A stretch of 64,000 nucleotides of DNA. It comes from Pseudomonas sp. S30. Its GTDB lineage: Bacteria > Pseudomonadota > Gammaproteobacteria > Pseudomonadales > Pseudomonadaceae. Below the pieces are notes generated by a model. The model searched no databases, was not told the origin of the DNA, and worked only from the letters and a program-made list of their open reading frames with translations. The stretch spans positions 62,001 through 126,000 of the forward strand of contig NZ_JACVTO010000012.1 in NCBI RefSeq assembly GCF_016518545.1, written 5' to 3'. Both the position numbers and the translations under genes were made by a program. Shown piece by piece: positions 44,352 to 55,233 of the stretch (positions are counted from its first letter, which is position 1; each line of letters opens with the position of its first letter).

Positions 44352-47179
44352 GCCAGGCACGCTACGGCATTCGCCGCTTCGCATTGCTCAACACCGCTGG
44401 CTACAGCCTCGGCCTGTTCCCACTGGAACACCCGCTGTCGGTGTACGGCGCCAACAACCTGGGTAAGTCGGCGTCGATCAACGCGCTGCAGTTCCCCATT
44501 CTGGCGCGCATGTCGGACATGGCCTTCGGCAAGTACAGCCTGGAGCAGTCGCGCCGCTTCTACTTCGCCAGCGACACCAGCTACATCCTCTGCGAACTGG
44601 ACCTGCCCCACGGCCCCCATGTGATCGGCGTGGTCGGCCGCGGCCCCGGTGGCGGCTTCGGCCATCAGTTCTTCGCCTACCAGGGCGAGCTGGACCTGGC
44701 CCACTATCAGAAAGACGACACCTGCCTGCGCCAGAAGGAACTGTTCACCAACCTCGAGCGCAATGGCCTGAAGGCCTACGAGCTCAAGCCCGACGAACTG
44801 CGTCGGTTGCTGGTGGGCGGGCACACCTCGGTGCCGCTGGACCTGACCCTGATTCCGCTGCGCTCGACCAGCGAGCAGAGCCTGAAGACCTTCCGCGCCT
44901 TGTTCATCAACCTGCTGCACATGCGCGAAATCACCGCCGCCAAGCTCAAGCAATTGTTCCTCGATGCCTTCGAGCACAGCCTGCGCTCGGGCAGCGTCGA
45001 CTATATCGCCGCCTGCGAAGAAGCCTTCCGCGACGTGCGCCGCATGGAGCAGGACTACAACGCCCTGGTCGCCGCTGGTCCGCTGGTCGAAGCGCTCGCT
45101 GGCGGCGTGGCCCAGCGTGACGTGTTGCGTGGCAAGCTGCATCGCCTCTCGCCCCTGCTCGACAGCCTGCTCGGCACCTGGCAGGACTACGCTGCGGCGC
45201 GCAAGGAAGAGCTGGTGATCCAGGCCGAGCACTACCGTGCCGAGCAGGACGCGCTGCAGAACGACCAGCGCGGCGGTACCCAGGAGCTGATGCGACTGGA
45301 GCGGGAAATCACCGGTATCCAGCGCTGGCTTGGCGAGCTGTCGGTGCTCAAGCACCGCTTCGCCCTGGTCGACGACGTGAAGGTGCTCGAACAGCAACTG
45401 CTGGCTGCCAAGGACGCCCACGACGAACTGGCCGGCGCCCTGGCCCAGTCGCGACAGTTCTCCGCCGAAGACCTCGACGAGCGCGTGCGCGACCTGGAAA
45501 AACGCCTGAAGGCGGTGAAGCAGCAGCTCGAACACGCCGACAACAACAGCTACGCGCGCCTGCGCGAGGAATTCTCGCAGCAGGACGTCGACCGCCTGAT
45601 GCGCCTGTTCAACGGGGCGCTGTTCAGCTTGCCGCTGGGCGAGCGCGGCATCGAGGTGGCGGACGGCGATCAGTGGGTCAGCACCCTGGAAAGCGTGCTC
45701 GACCGCTTCAAGGGCGAGCGCTTCGAGGTGCCGGGGCTGTCCATCGACCTGTCTCACATCGAGCCCCCGGCGCTCCAGGCCCTGGCCGACCGCGCGGCCC
45801 TGCGCGACCAGAAGGAGCGCCTGGACAAGGAATTGCGCCAGCTCAAGACCCAACAGGCCGTGGCCCTGGACCGCGCGGCGAGCAAGGCGCAGACCGAGAC
45901 CCTGTACCAGCAGGTGCTGGATGCGCAGAAGGCCCTGGAAGACTTCCGCCGCAGCGAGACCCTGAGCGCCGAGGAGCCGGAAAAACTCGAACAGCTGGCC
46001 CAGTTCGAAGCGGCCCAGGACGAGCTCAAGCGCTCCAGCGATGCCTTCACCGAGCGCGTGCAGCAGCTGTCGGCCAAGTTGCAGCTGGTGGGCCGGCAGA
46101 TCTCCGACATGGAAGCCAAGCAGCGCACCCTGGACGACGCCCTGCGTCGCCGCCAGCTGCTGCCGGCCGACCTGCCGTTCGGCACGCCGTTCATGGAGCC
46201 GGTGGACGACTCCATGGACAACCTGCTGCCGCTGCTCAACGACTACCAGGACAGCTGGCAGGGCCTGCAACGTGTGGACAACCAGATCGAGGCGCTGTAT
46301 GCCCAGGTGCGCCTCAAGGGCGTGGCCAAGTTCGACAGCGAGGACGACATGGAGCGGCGCCTGTCGCTGCTGATCAATGCCTATTCGCACCGCACCGAGG
46401 AAGCCCTGACCCTGGCCAAGGCCCGCCGTGCGGCGGTCACCGATATCGCCCGAACACTGCGCAACATCCGCAGCGACTACGACAGCCTCGAGCATCAGCT
46501 GGCCCTGTTCAACCGCGAGATCAACCGTCGCCAGGTGTCGAACCTGGAGAGCTTCCGCGTGGTGCTGGCACCGAACAAGGAAGCGCTCAAGCACATCGAC
46601 CAGATCATCCACAGCGCCGGGCAGTACGAAGAAGGCGAGACGCTGTCGGTGTTCGACCTGACCCAGAGCGCCGAACAGGACAACAAGAACGAAGAGGCCA
46701 AGGAGTACCTGGCGCGGCTGGTGGCGGCCAACCACAACCAGTTGGGCCTGAAGGACCTGTTCGAGCTGGCGTTCGAGATCACCAAGGTCAACGGCCAGCC
46801 GGTGATCCACGCCGACATCGACGGCGCCGCGTCCAACGGCACCACCATGACCATCAAGGCGCTGACCAACATGTACCTGTTGCTGCACCTGATGGACCGC
46901 GACCTGGCCAGCCGCATCCGCCTGCCGTACTACCTGGACGAAGCGGCGGACATCGACGAACGCAACCAGGCGGCGTTGCTGGAGACCAGCCAGCAATTGG
47001 GCTTCGTGCCCATCCTGGCGAGCGTCAAGCCACAGGTGTCGGCGCGGGTGGCGATCGACCTGGAAGGGGGCAGCGGGCCGAACGGGATCTACATCGACGA
47101 ATCGGACTGGAAGTACATCAGCCGGCGCGACGTGGAGAAAGCGGTCGTGCGCGAGGACACGGCCGAGACGACGGCCTGA
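44348..47179 (+). CDS. mksB: MksB, SMC-like ATPase of MksBEF condensin
   Basis: 943 aa. Head Walker A GANNLGKS at 34-41, long coiled coils (about 250-410 and 480-620, 680-760) around a hinge, Walker B with catalytic Glu in LPYYLDEAADIDERN near 860. Compacts and helps segregate the chromosome. The usual fourth gene of the plasmid-targeting (Wadjet) version, mksG, is absent: the next gene is the opposite-strand creA. Confidence 0.92.
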   Translation: MSQARYGIRRFALLNTAGYSLGLFPLEHPLSVYGANNLGKSASINALQFPILARMSDMAFGKYSLEQSRRFYFASDTSYILCELDLPHGPHVIGVVGRGPGGGFGHQFFAYQGELDLAHYQKDDTCLRQKELFTNLERNGLKAYELKPDELRRLLVGGHTSVPLDLTLIPLRSTSEQSLKTFRALFINLLHMREITAAKLKQLFLDAFEHSLRSGSVDYIAACEEAFRDVRRMEQDYNALVAAGPLVEALAGGVAQRDVLRGKLHRLSPLLDSLLGTWQDYAAARKEELVIQAEHYRAEQDALQNDQRGGTQELMRLEREITGIQRWLGELSVLKHRFALVDDVKVLEQQLLAAKDAHDELAGALAQSRQFSAEDLDERVRDLEKRLKAVKQQLEHADNNSYARLREEFSQQDVDRLMRLFNGALFSLPLGERGIEVADGDQWVSTLESVLDRFKGERFEVPGLSIDLSHIEPPALQALADRAALRDQKERLDKELRQLKTQQAVALDRAASKAQTETLYQQVLDAQKALEDFRRSETLSAEEPEKLEQLAQFEAAQDELKRSSDAFTERVQQLSAKLQLVGRQISDMEAKQRTLDDALRRRQLLPADLPFGTPFMEPVDDSMDNLLPLLNDYQDSWQGLQRVDNQIEALYAQVRLKGVAKFDSEDDMERRLSLLINAYSHRTEEALTLAKARRAAVTDIARTLRNIRSDYDSLEHQLALFNREINRRQVSNLESFRVVLAPNKEALKHIDQIIHSAGQYEEGETLSVFDLTQSAEQDNKNEEAKEYLARLVAANHNQLGLKDLFELAFEITKVNGQPVIHADIDGAASNGTTMTIKALTNMYLLLHLMDRDLASRIRLPYYLDEAADIDERNQAALLETSQQLGFVPILASVKPQVSARVAIDLEGGSGPNGIYIDESDWKYISRRDVEKAVVREDTAETTA

Positions 47180-47191
47180 CGGCCATCAGGA

Positions 47192-47211
47192 CGGGGCCTG
47201 CCCAGGCCCCG
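47192..47211 (+). terminator. Hairpin after mksB
   Basis: 8-bp stem CGGGGCCT/AGGCCCCG, 4-nt loop, 12 bp after the stop. No T-run; weak call. Confidence 0.45.
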
Positions 47212-47262
47212 ATCTGAATTCCGGCAGCCTTGCATTAGCGTTTTTACAGGAGTGGATCGCTT

Positions 47263-47293
47263 CGTTAACGTTCTAGCGCGAGCGTTAACGTTC
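47263..47293. repeat. Two GTTAAC palindromic repeats, 20 bp apart
   Basis: CGTTAACGTTC at 47263-47273 and 47283-47293, same orientation, centre-to-centre 20 bp (about two helical turns), in the 299-bp gap between the converging mksB and creA. The rest of the gap has no gene. Confidence 0.5.
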
Positions 47294-47478
47294 CAGGCTG
47301 TTTTCGTTCGCAGGAGATCAGGCGTACCAGGCGGGCGAAAGATATCGTGGAGATGCTGAGCCAAGCAGCCTGAGAGCCGTGCGCTGCACACGGCAAGACG
47401 AGAACCGCAACGAAAACGCTTCAAGCCTCAGCCTGCAAGAGCATGCCGGCTGAGACCGGCCTGCCCCACTGGAAAAAT

Positions 47479-47934
47479 CTATTGCGCCCAAGGCCTAATC
47501 GGAATGGCCGTCACCGCGTTCTGCGGGCTGCCTTCGACGACGCGGTCGCTGTACACCAGATACACCAGCGTATTGCGCTTCTTGTCGAGGAAGCGCACCA
47601 CCTGCATGGTCTTGAACACCAGCGAGGTGCGCTCCTTGAACACCACGTCGCCATCCTTGATGTCACCCTTGAAGCTGATCGGCCCCACCTGGCGGCAGGC
47701 GATCGAGGCCTCGGCGCGGTCTTCGGCCAGGCCCAGGCCGCCTTTCACACCGCCGGTCTTGGCGCGCGACAGGTAGCAGGTCACGCCCTCCACCTTGGGG
47801 TCGTCGAACGCCTCGACCACGATCCGGTCGTTCGGGCCGAGGAACTTGAACACGGTGGATACCTGGCCGATCTCGTCGGCCCCGGCCAGCATCGGCATGG
47901 CCAGCGCCATCATGGCAATCATTCGCTTCAGCAT
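47479..47934 (-). CDS. creA: CreA-family periplasmic protein
   Basis: 151 aa with signal peptide ([21 protein letters not shown]). Conserved CreA pattern [65 protein letters not shown] with two cysteines. Function of the family is unknown. The start used has GAGGAG 8 nt upstream; 12 nt after the proB stop, same operon. Confidence 0.9.
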   Translation of the reverse strand: MLKRMIAMMALAMPMLAGADEIGQVSTVFKFLGPNDRIVVEAFDDPKVEGVTCYLSRAKTGGVKGGLGLAEDRAEASIACRQVGPISFKGDIKDGDVVFKERTSLVFKTMQVVRFLDKKRNTLVYLVYSDRVVEGSPQNAVTAIPIRPWAQ

Positions 47935-47945
47935 CTCGACGCTCC

Positions 47946-49064
47946 TCACACCAGTACCAGGTTGTCGCGGTGAACCAGCTCAGGCTCGGCGCTGTAGCCC
48001 AGCACCCGCTCGATCGCATCGGAGGCCTGGCCGATGATCTTCTGTGCCTCCAGGGCGCTGTAGTTGGCCAGGCCACGCGCCACTTCCAGGCCGTCGGGGC
48101 CGACGCAGACCACCATTTCGCCACGGCGGAAGCTGCCCTGCACGGTCTTCACCCCAACCGGCAGCAGGCTCTTGTTCGACTCGCGCAGAGCCTTCACCGC
48201 GCCGGCGTCGAGCACCAGGGTGCCGCGGGTCTGCAAGTGCCCGGCCAGCCACTGCTTGCGTGCGGCGAGCATGCCGCGCTCGGGCGACAGCAGGGTGCCG
48301 AGGCGCTCGCCGGCCTTGAGGCGGTCCAGCACGCGCTCGATGCGCCCGCCGATGATGATGGTGTGGGCACCGGAACGCGCGGCCAGGCGCGCGGCGCGCA
48401 GTTTGGTCTGCATGCCGCCGCGGCCCAGGGCGCCACCGGTGCCGCCGGCCACGGCGTCCAGGGACGGGTCGTCGGCACGGGCTTCATGGATCAGCTGGGC
48501 CTCGGGGTTGTTGCGCGGATCGGCGTCGAACATGCCGTCGCGGTCGGTGAGGATCACCAGCAGGTCGGCTTCCACCAGGTTGGCCACCAATGCGGCCAGG
48601 GTGTCGTTGTCGCCGAAGCGGATCTCGTCGGTGACCACCGTGTCGTTCTCGTTGATCACCGGCACCACGCCGAGATCGACCAGGGTGCGCAGGGTGCTGC
48701 GGGCATTGAGGTAGCGCTTGCGGTCGGACAGGTCATCGTGGGTGAGCAGGATCTGCGCGGTGTGCTTGCCATGCTCGCCGAAGCTCGACTCCCAGGCCTG
48801 CACCAGGCGCATCTGGCCGATGGACGCAGCCGCCTGCAACTCGTTCATCGCGCTCGGTCGGGTGGTCCAGCCCAGCTGGCTCATGCCCGCCGCCACCGCC
48901 CCGGAGGACACCAGCACCAGCTCCACACCGGCTTCGCGCAACGCCACCATCTGCTCGACCCAGACGGCCATCGCACCCCGATCCAGGCCCTTGCCGTCGG
49001 CGGTCAGCAGCGCGCTGCCGATCTTCACCACCCAACGCCGGGCGCCCGTCACCTTGCTTCGCAT
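47946..49064 (-). CDS. proB: Glutamate 5-kinase
   Basis: Phosphorylates glutamate, first step of proline synthesis. 372 aa, standard. Amino-acid kinase domain ([62 protein letters not shown]) and C-terminal PUA domain ([39 protein letters not shown]). Start [11 protein letters not shown] after GGAAGAG. Downstream of obgE, a common Pseudomonas order. Confidence 0.96.
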   Translation of the reverse strand: MRSKVTGARRWVVKIGSALLTADGKGLDRGAMAVWVEQMVALREAGVELVLVSSGAVAAGMSQLGWTTRPSAMNELQAAASIGQMRLVQAWESSFGEHGKHTAQILLTHDDLSDRKRYLNARSTLRTLVDLGVVPVINENDTVVTDEIRFGDNDTLAALVANLVEADLLVILTDRDGMFDADPRNNPEAQLIHEARADDPSLDAVAGGTGGALGRGGMQTKLRAARLAARSGAHTIIIGGRIERVLDRLKAGERLGTLLSPERGMLAARKQWLAGHLQTRGTLVLDAGAVKALRESNKSLLPVGVKTVQGSFRRGEMVVCVGPDGLEVARGLANYSALEAQKIIGQASDAIERVLGYSAEPELVHRDNLVLV

Positions 49065-49153
49065 CTTCTCTTCCAACCCATGTCGAATCCGTAGATACCA
49101 AAACGCCGCTCATGCGAGCGGCGTTCAGTGTACTGCAACCGTACGGCAACCGG

Positions 49154-50822
<1,669 letters not shown>

Positions 50823-50859
50823 GGTTCAATTCTCCAATAAATTCAGGGGATCGCGGCGA

Positions 50860-51174
50860 TTAAGCCTGGATACCGGTGATTTTGATCTCGGTGAACCACT
50901 GGCGGTGGCCCATGCGCTTCATGTGGTGCTTACGACGACGGAACTTGATGATGCGAACCTTGTCGTGGCGGCCTTGGGAAACGACTTCGGCCACTACGGT
51001 GGCGCCAGCTACGACTGGAGCACCGATGGTGACGGCGTCACCGTTGGCCACCAGCAGAACGCGATCGAAGGTCACGGATTCGCCAGTGGCGACTTCCAGT
51101 TTCTCGATCTTGAGGTATTCACCTTCAGCGACTTTGTACTGCTTGCCGCCGGTAACGATTACTGCGTAGGACAT
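50860..51174 (-). CDS. rplU: 50S ribosomal protein L21
   Basis: 104 aa: [26 protein letters not shown] at the start, basic end [28 protein letters not shown]. The start is the conserved MSYAVI; earlier codons are leader. Divergent from ispB. Confidence 0.98.
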   Translation of the reverse strand: MSYAVIVTGGKQYKVAEGEYLKIEKLEVATGESVTFDRVLLVANGDAVTIGAPVVAGATVVAEVVSQGRHDKVRIIKFRRRKHHMKRMGHRQWFTEIKITGIQA

Positions 51175-51417
51175 TTTGAATCTCCGATAATCCTGCTCAC
51201 CCAGCGCTTTATATGATGAGTATTGGCTGGCATGGCTGCACGAGGCTGGAACGGCCCGGTGCAATTGCGTAAGGCAGGTGCTGCCCAGGAAGTTAGGGTG
51301 CGCGATTGTACGCAACCGGCCGAGGCCTTGCAAGTGCCGGCCCCGGCCGCTGGCCACGCGCCTTGACACACCTGGACCCGCGACCTAGCATGCCGCGCAA
51401 CCTCACTGGAGCAGCCG

Positions 51418-52386
51418 ATGCAACCCCAATCCTTCTACCGCGCGGTGGCGGACGATTTCAGCGCCGTCGACGAGATCATCAAGAAGCAGCTGACCTCGCG
51501 CGTGCCGCTGGTATCGAAGATCGGCGATTATATCACATCGGCTGGCGGCAAGCGCCTGCGGCCGTTGCTGGTGCTGCTGTGCGGCAAGGCCCTGGGCCGC
51601 GATGGCGACGACCTGCGCCTGCTGGCCGCGACCATCGAGTTCCTGCACACCGCCACCCTGCTGCACGACGATGTAGTAGACATGTCCGGCATGCGCCGCG
51701 GCCGCTCCACCGCCAATGCCCTGTGGGGCAACGCGCCCAGCGTGCTGGTCGGCGACTTCCTCTATTCGCGCTCCTTCGAAATGATGGTCGAGCTGAACTC
51801 GATGGCGGTCATGCAGATCCTCTCCAAGGCCACCCGGGTGATCGCCGAGGGCGAAGTGCTGCAGTTGTCGCGGGTGCGCGACGCCAGCACCACCGAGGAG
51901 GTCTACATGGAAGTGATCCGTGGCAAGACCGCCATGCTGTTCGAAGCCTCCACCCACAGCGCCGCGGCACTGGCCGGTGCCAGCGAGGCGCAGCGCGAGG
52001 CGCTGCGCACCTTCGGCGACCACCTGGGCGTCGCCTTCCAGCTGGTCGACGACCTGCTCGACTACAAGGGCGACTCCGAGACCTTGGGCAAGAACGTCGG
52101 CGACGACCTGGCCGAGGGCAAGCCGACCCTGCCATTGATCTACACCATGCGCGAAGGCACCCCCGAGCAGGCGGTGCTGGTGCGCCAGGCCATCCAGAAA
52201 GGCGGCCTTGAGGACCTGGAGCAGATCCGCCTGGCGGTCGAGAGCTCCGGTGCGCTGGCCTACACCGCACAGCTGGCCCGCGACTACGTGGCACGCGCCA
52301 TCGCCTGCCTGGAAGTGCTGCCGGCCAGCCAGTACCGCGATGCCCTGGTGGAGCTGAGCGAATTCGCGGTGGCGCGCACGCACTGA
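51418..52386 (+). CDS. ispB: Polyprenyl diphosphate synthase (octaprenyl/nonaprenyl)
   Basis: 322 aa trans-prenyltransferase for the ubiquinone side chain. First Asp-rich motif DDVVD at 84-88 (LLHDDVVDMSGMRRGR), second DDLLD near 209-213 (FQLVDDLLDYKGD), substrate Lys-Arg GGKRLRP at 43-49. Divergent from rplU. Confidence 0.95.
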   Translation: MQPQSFYRAVADDFSAVDEIIKKQLTSRVPLVSKIGDYITSAGGKRLRPLLVLLCGKALGRDGDDLRLLAATIEFLHTATLLHDDVVDMSGMRRGRSTANALWGNAPSVLVGDFLYSRSFEMMVELNSMAVMQILSKATRVIAEGEVLQLSRVRDASTTEEVYMEVIRGKTAMLFEASTHSAAALAGASEAQREALRTFGDHLGVAFQLVDDLLDYKGDSETLGKNVGDDLAEGKPTLPLIYTMREGTPEQAVLVRQAIQKGGLEDLEQIRLAVESSGALAYTAQLARDYVARAIACLEVLPASQYRDALVELSEFAVARTH

Positions 52387-52551
52387 CCTGTCGGCCATCC
52401 GGGCAGGCTGTCCGGGCAGGGCCTTGCATCTCGCGGGTGACCTCGCGCCTCTGGCGCGGGCTCACCCGCGATGCATTCGACTCGCAAAAAACATTTCCCC
52501 CGCAAAACCTTATACAATGTGCGCCTTTGATCCCCCTACCAAGGAACCGAA

Positions 52552-52893
52552 GTGAGCACTCTGCCGCCCTGCCCCGCCTGCAATTCCGAGTACACCTACG
52601 AGGATGGCACTCAACTGATCTGCCCTGAATGCGCCCACGAGTGGTCGGCCAACGGCGAAGCCGAGGCTGGCGGCGACGAGGTGGTGAAAAAGGATTCGGT
52701 CGGCAACGTCCTGCAGGACGGCGACACCGTCACGGTGATCAAGGACCTCAAGGTCAAGGGCTCGTCGCTGGTGGTGAAAGTGGGTACCAAGGTGAAGAAC
52801 ATCCGCCTGTGCGACGGCGATCACGACATCGACTGCAAGATCGACGGCATCGGTGCGATGAAGCTCAAGTCCGAGTTCGTGCGCAAGGTCTGA
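52552..52893 (+). CDS. yjdM: Zinc-ribbon protein YjdM (PhnA-like)
   Basis: 113 aa, GTG start after AAGGA; a -10-like TACAAT lies about 35 bp upstream. N-terminal zinc ribbon [13 protein letters not shown]...CPECAHEW, then [40 protein letters not shown]. Function unclear despite the historical phosphonate name. Confidence 0.93.
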   Translation: MSTLPPCPACNSEYTYEDGTQLICPECAHEWSANGEAEAGGDEVVKKDSVGNVLQDGDTVTVIKDLKVKGSSLVVKVGTKVKNIRLCDGDHDIDCKIDGIGAMKLKSEFVRKV

Positions 52894-52993
52894 CCTGCCG
52901 CTGCGGGGCCGTCCGCGGACGGCTCTGCCGGGTCCTGCAACGGGATCCGCTGCACCTTCCGGCAAAAAACTGCCAATAGGCACTTGCTATTCT

Positions 52994-53015
52994 GATAATA
53001 AGAATTATTCTCATT
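52994..53015. promoter_or_regulatory. Strong Fur box
   Basis: GATAATAAGAATTATTCTC-type palindrome, a close match to the Fur consensus, 27 bp before the small gene at 53042. Confidence 0.8.
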
Positions 53016-53041
53016 GGAACCGCTATCCAAGGAGAATAGCC

Positions 53042-53287
53042 ATGACCTACCTGATCGACGCCTGGCTCGACCGCCCCCACCCCTACCTGCGCATCCTGCA
53101 CCGCGAGACCGGCGAGGTCTGCGCCGTGCTCGAGGAAGAAGCGCTGGACGAACTGCGCGACCAGGGCGACCTGGACCTCAACGGCCTGAACTCGAGCGAA
53201 CCGGGTGTGCTGAAGGAGGTGGTCAGAAACCTGTTCCTGTTCTGCTATGCACGGGCGTTGCGCCCAGGGGGAACGGAGTGGAACTGA
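53042..53287 (+). CDS. Small iron-regulated protein of unknown function (PA4570-like)
   Basis: 81 aa, MTYLIDAWLDRPHPYLRILHRETGEVCAVLEEEALDELRDQGDLDLNGLNSSEPGVLKEVVRNLFLFCYARAL. AAGGAG ribosome site, strong Fur box just upstream. Corresponds in position and type to the P. aeruginosa iron-starvation gene PA4570 next to ispB and yjdM (recalled synteny). Soluble, acidic; no known domain. Confidence 0.8.
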   Translation: MTYLIDAWLDRPHPYLRILHRETGEVCAVLEEEALDELRDQGDLDLNGLNSSEPGVLKEVVRNLFLFCYARALRPGGTEWN

Positions 53288-53392
53288 CGACTCGGCCAGG
53301 CGAATCCTGGCCAGCCCTGGCCTGCCGAGGCGCACTTAGCCTGGCAGGTGGGCGGGCGCGGCGCTGATGAACCTCGGCGCCGCGCCGCGGTA

Positions 53393-54010
53393 TTACAGGA
53401 CGTCCAGCAGCTCGACGTCGAACACCAGTACGCTGTGCGGCGGGATGCTGCCTACGCCCTGGGCGCCATAGGCCAGCTCGCTCGGCACGTACAGGCGCCA
53501 CTTGCTGCCGGCGTTCATCAGTTGCAGCGCTTCGGTCCAACCGGCGATCACGCCACCGACCGGGAATTCAGCGGGCTGACCGCGATCGTAGGAGCTGTCG
53601 AAGACGCTGTTGTCGATCAGGGTGCCGTGGTAGTGCACGCGCACGTTGTCTTCACGGCTTGGCTTGGCGCCGCTGCCCGCGGTGAGCACTTCGAACTGCA
53701 GGCCCGAGGCCAGGGTGGTGATGCCCTCGCGCTTGGCGTTGTCGGCCAGGAACTGCTTGCCGACCGCCGCAGCGGCCTCGGCCTTGGCGGCGGCTTCGGC
53801 CTGCATCACTTCGCGGATCACCTTGAAGCTGGCGGACAGGTCCGCTTCGCTGACGCGGCTGTCGGCACCGCTGAAGGCGTCGGTCAGGCCCGCCAGGATG
53901 GCTTCGAGGCTCACGCCCGGTGGCGGGTTGTCACGCAGCTGGCCGCCCAGCTGGCGGCCGATGCCGTAGCTGACGCGGGTTTCGTCGGTGGACAGGTTGA
54001 GTTCGGACAT
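53393..54010 (-). CDS. fklB: FKBP-type peptidyl-prolyl cis-trans isomerase
   Basis: 205 aa. N-terminal dimerisation domain (MSELNLSTDETRVSYGIGRQLGGQL...), helical linker rich in Ala/Glu, and C-terminal FKBP domain (VRVHYHGTLIDNSVFDSSYDRGQPAEFPVGGVIAGWTEALQLMNAGSKWRLYVPSELAYGAQGVGSIPPHSVLVFDVELL). No signal peptide visible, so cytoplasmic, as for FklB. Start fixed by the conserved N-terminus. Confidence 0.93.
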   Translation of the reverse strand: MSELNLSTDETRVSYGIGRQLGGQLRDNPPPGVSLEAILAGLTDAFSGADSRVSEADLSASFKVIREVMQAEAAAKAEAAAAVGKQFLADNAKREGITTLASGLQFEVLTAGSGAKPSREDNVRVHYHGTLIDNSVFDSSYDRGQPAEFPVGGVIAGWTEALQLMNAGSKWRLYVPSELAYGAQGVGSIPPHSVLVFDVELLDVL

Positions 54011-54156
54011 GGTCTCGCTCCGCAGGAGGGCGCAGTGCAGCCGCGCCCTCGTCAAAAGGGCGAGCAGCCTAACATTGGCCAGCGGGCGCTGCCAGCGGCA
54101 AGCGGCCAGCGAGCGCATGCCCCTCGTGCATCCGCTCGCCGCCCGAGGCTTGTCAC

Positions 54157-54645
54157 TCAGTGCTTGGTGACCTTGTCCAGGTAGCCCATCACGAACGCCG
54201 AGAGCACGAAGGTCAAGTGGATGATCACGTACCACATCAGGTGCTCGGGCGAGACGTTCTGCGCGTCCATGAACACCCGCAGCAGGTGGATGGAGGAGAT
54301 GGCCACGATCGACGCAGCGACCTTCATCTTCAGGGAAGACGAATCCATCTTGCCCAGCCAGTTGAGCTTTTCCTTGCTGTCGTCGATGTCCAGTTGCGAG
54401 ACGAAGTTCTCGTAGCCGGAAATCATCACCATGACCAGCAGGCCACCGACCAGCGACATGTCGATCAGCGACAGGATCACCAGGATCAGGTCGGCCTCGC
54501 TCAACGCGAAGACGTTGGGCAGCACATGCACCACTTCCTGGAAGAATTTCAGCGCCAGGGCCAGCAGACCCAGGGACAGGCCGAAATAGATGGGTGCGAG
54601 CAGCCAGCGTGAGGCATACATCGCATTTTCAAGAATACGTTCCAT
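54157..54645 (-). CDS. UPF0114 (YqhA-like) membrane protein
   Basis: 162 aa, about four membrane segments: [84 protein letters not shown]. Matches the TIGR00645 family; function unknown. Confidence 0.92.
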   Translation of the reverse strand: MERILENAMYASRWLLAPIYFGLSLGLLALALKFFQEVVHVLPNVFALSEADLILVILSLIDMSLVGGLLVMVMISGYENFVSQLDIDDSKEKLNWLGKMDSSSLKMKVAASIVAISSIHLLRVFMDAQNVSPEHLMWYVIIHLTFVLSAFVMGYLDKVTKH

Positions 54646-54732
54646 GGGGACTGCAGACTCGCGAAGGTGAGGAAATCAGGCGCGCGAGTATAGCCAGCCA
54701 CCGGTGACAGCAAAAGCCTTGCCGACGCCCGT

Positions 54733-55071
54733 TCAGTTGTCGGGGCGGAACTGGTAGTCACCCAGGTTGCGACAGCGATCGCCGTTGATCTGACGCAGTT
54801 GCGCCTGCAAATGCAGGCACCAGATCTGCGGCTGCTCGTCGAGCTGGTAACCGTGCAGGGTCAGGCTGTCGACCACCGCATTCATCACCGACTCGGCCAC
54901 CTGCGGGCCGTGGAACGGACCCTGGGCCTTGATGGCCGAGGGCTGCTCGCCGGCCATGCCGGCTGCGAACAGCAACGTCCACAGGCCCCTGTCGCCGGCC
55001 AGGGGACGAATGCTGCATTCGATACGGGTCACCAGGCCGAGGCACTGGCGGGTGAGGCTGAGGTTGCGCAT
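54733..55071 (-). CDS. Conserved Pseudomonas small protein of unknown function
   Basis: 112 aa, MRNLSLTRQCLGLVTRIECSIRPLAGDRGLWTLLFAAGMAGEQPSAIKAQGPFHGPQVAESVMNAVVDSLTLHGYQL. GGAGGGG ribosome site fixes this start; a longer frame from 55209 is possible. Ends with paired Cys (IWCLHLQAQL..., RCRNLGDY). Located as PA4575 in P. aeruginosa. No domain recognised. Confidence 0.72.
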   Translation of the reverse strand: MRNLSLTRQCLGLVTRIECSIRPLAGDRGLWTLLFAAGMAGEQPSAIKAQGPFHGPQVAESVMNAVVDSLTLHGYQLDEQPQIWCLHLQAQLRQINGDRCRNLGDYQFRPDN

Positions 55072-55233
55072 GACGGCGTCCCCTCCATCGAAACCCTGTT
55101 CAACCTGTGACTGGCAGGTTGTTTTCATCCTGAAGATGACGAAGCGTCCCTTATCCAAGCCTAGACGCCTCGGCGGGCGGATGGAATACCGGCGCCGAAC
55201 GGTAGTCACGCCCCTCGGCGCCGGTTTGTTGAC

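Noticed and set aside
43826..46996. 1056-codon open frame antisense to mksE/mksB
   Set aside because: Shadow of a high-GC coding strand: composition is Gln/Val/Leu/His-rich without domain pattern, while the opposite strand encodes MksB with clear Walker motifs.
42368..47179. Wadjet (JetABCD) plasmid-defence system
   Set aside because: Only the three condensin genes are present; the nuclease gene needed for defence is absent at this locus.
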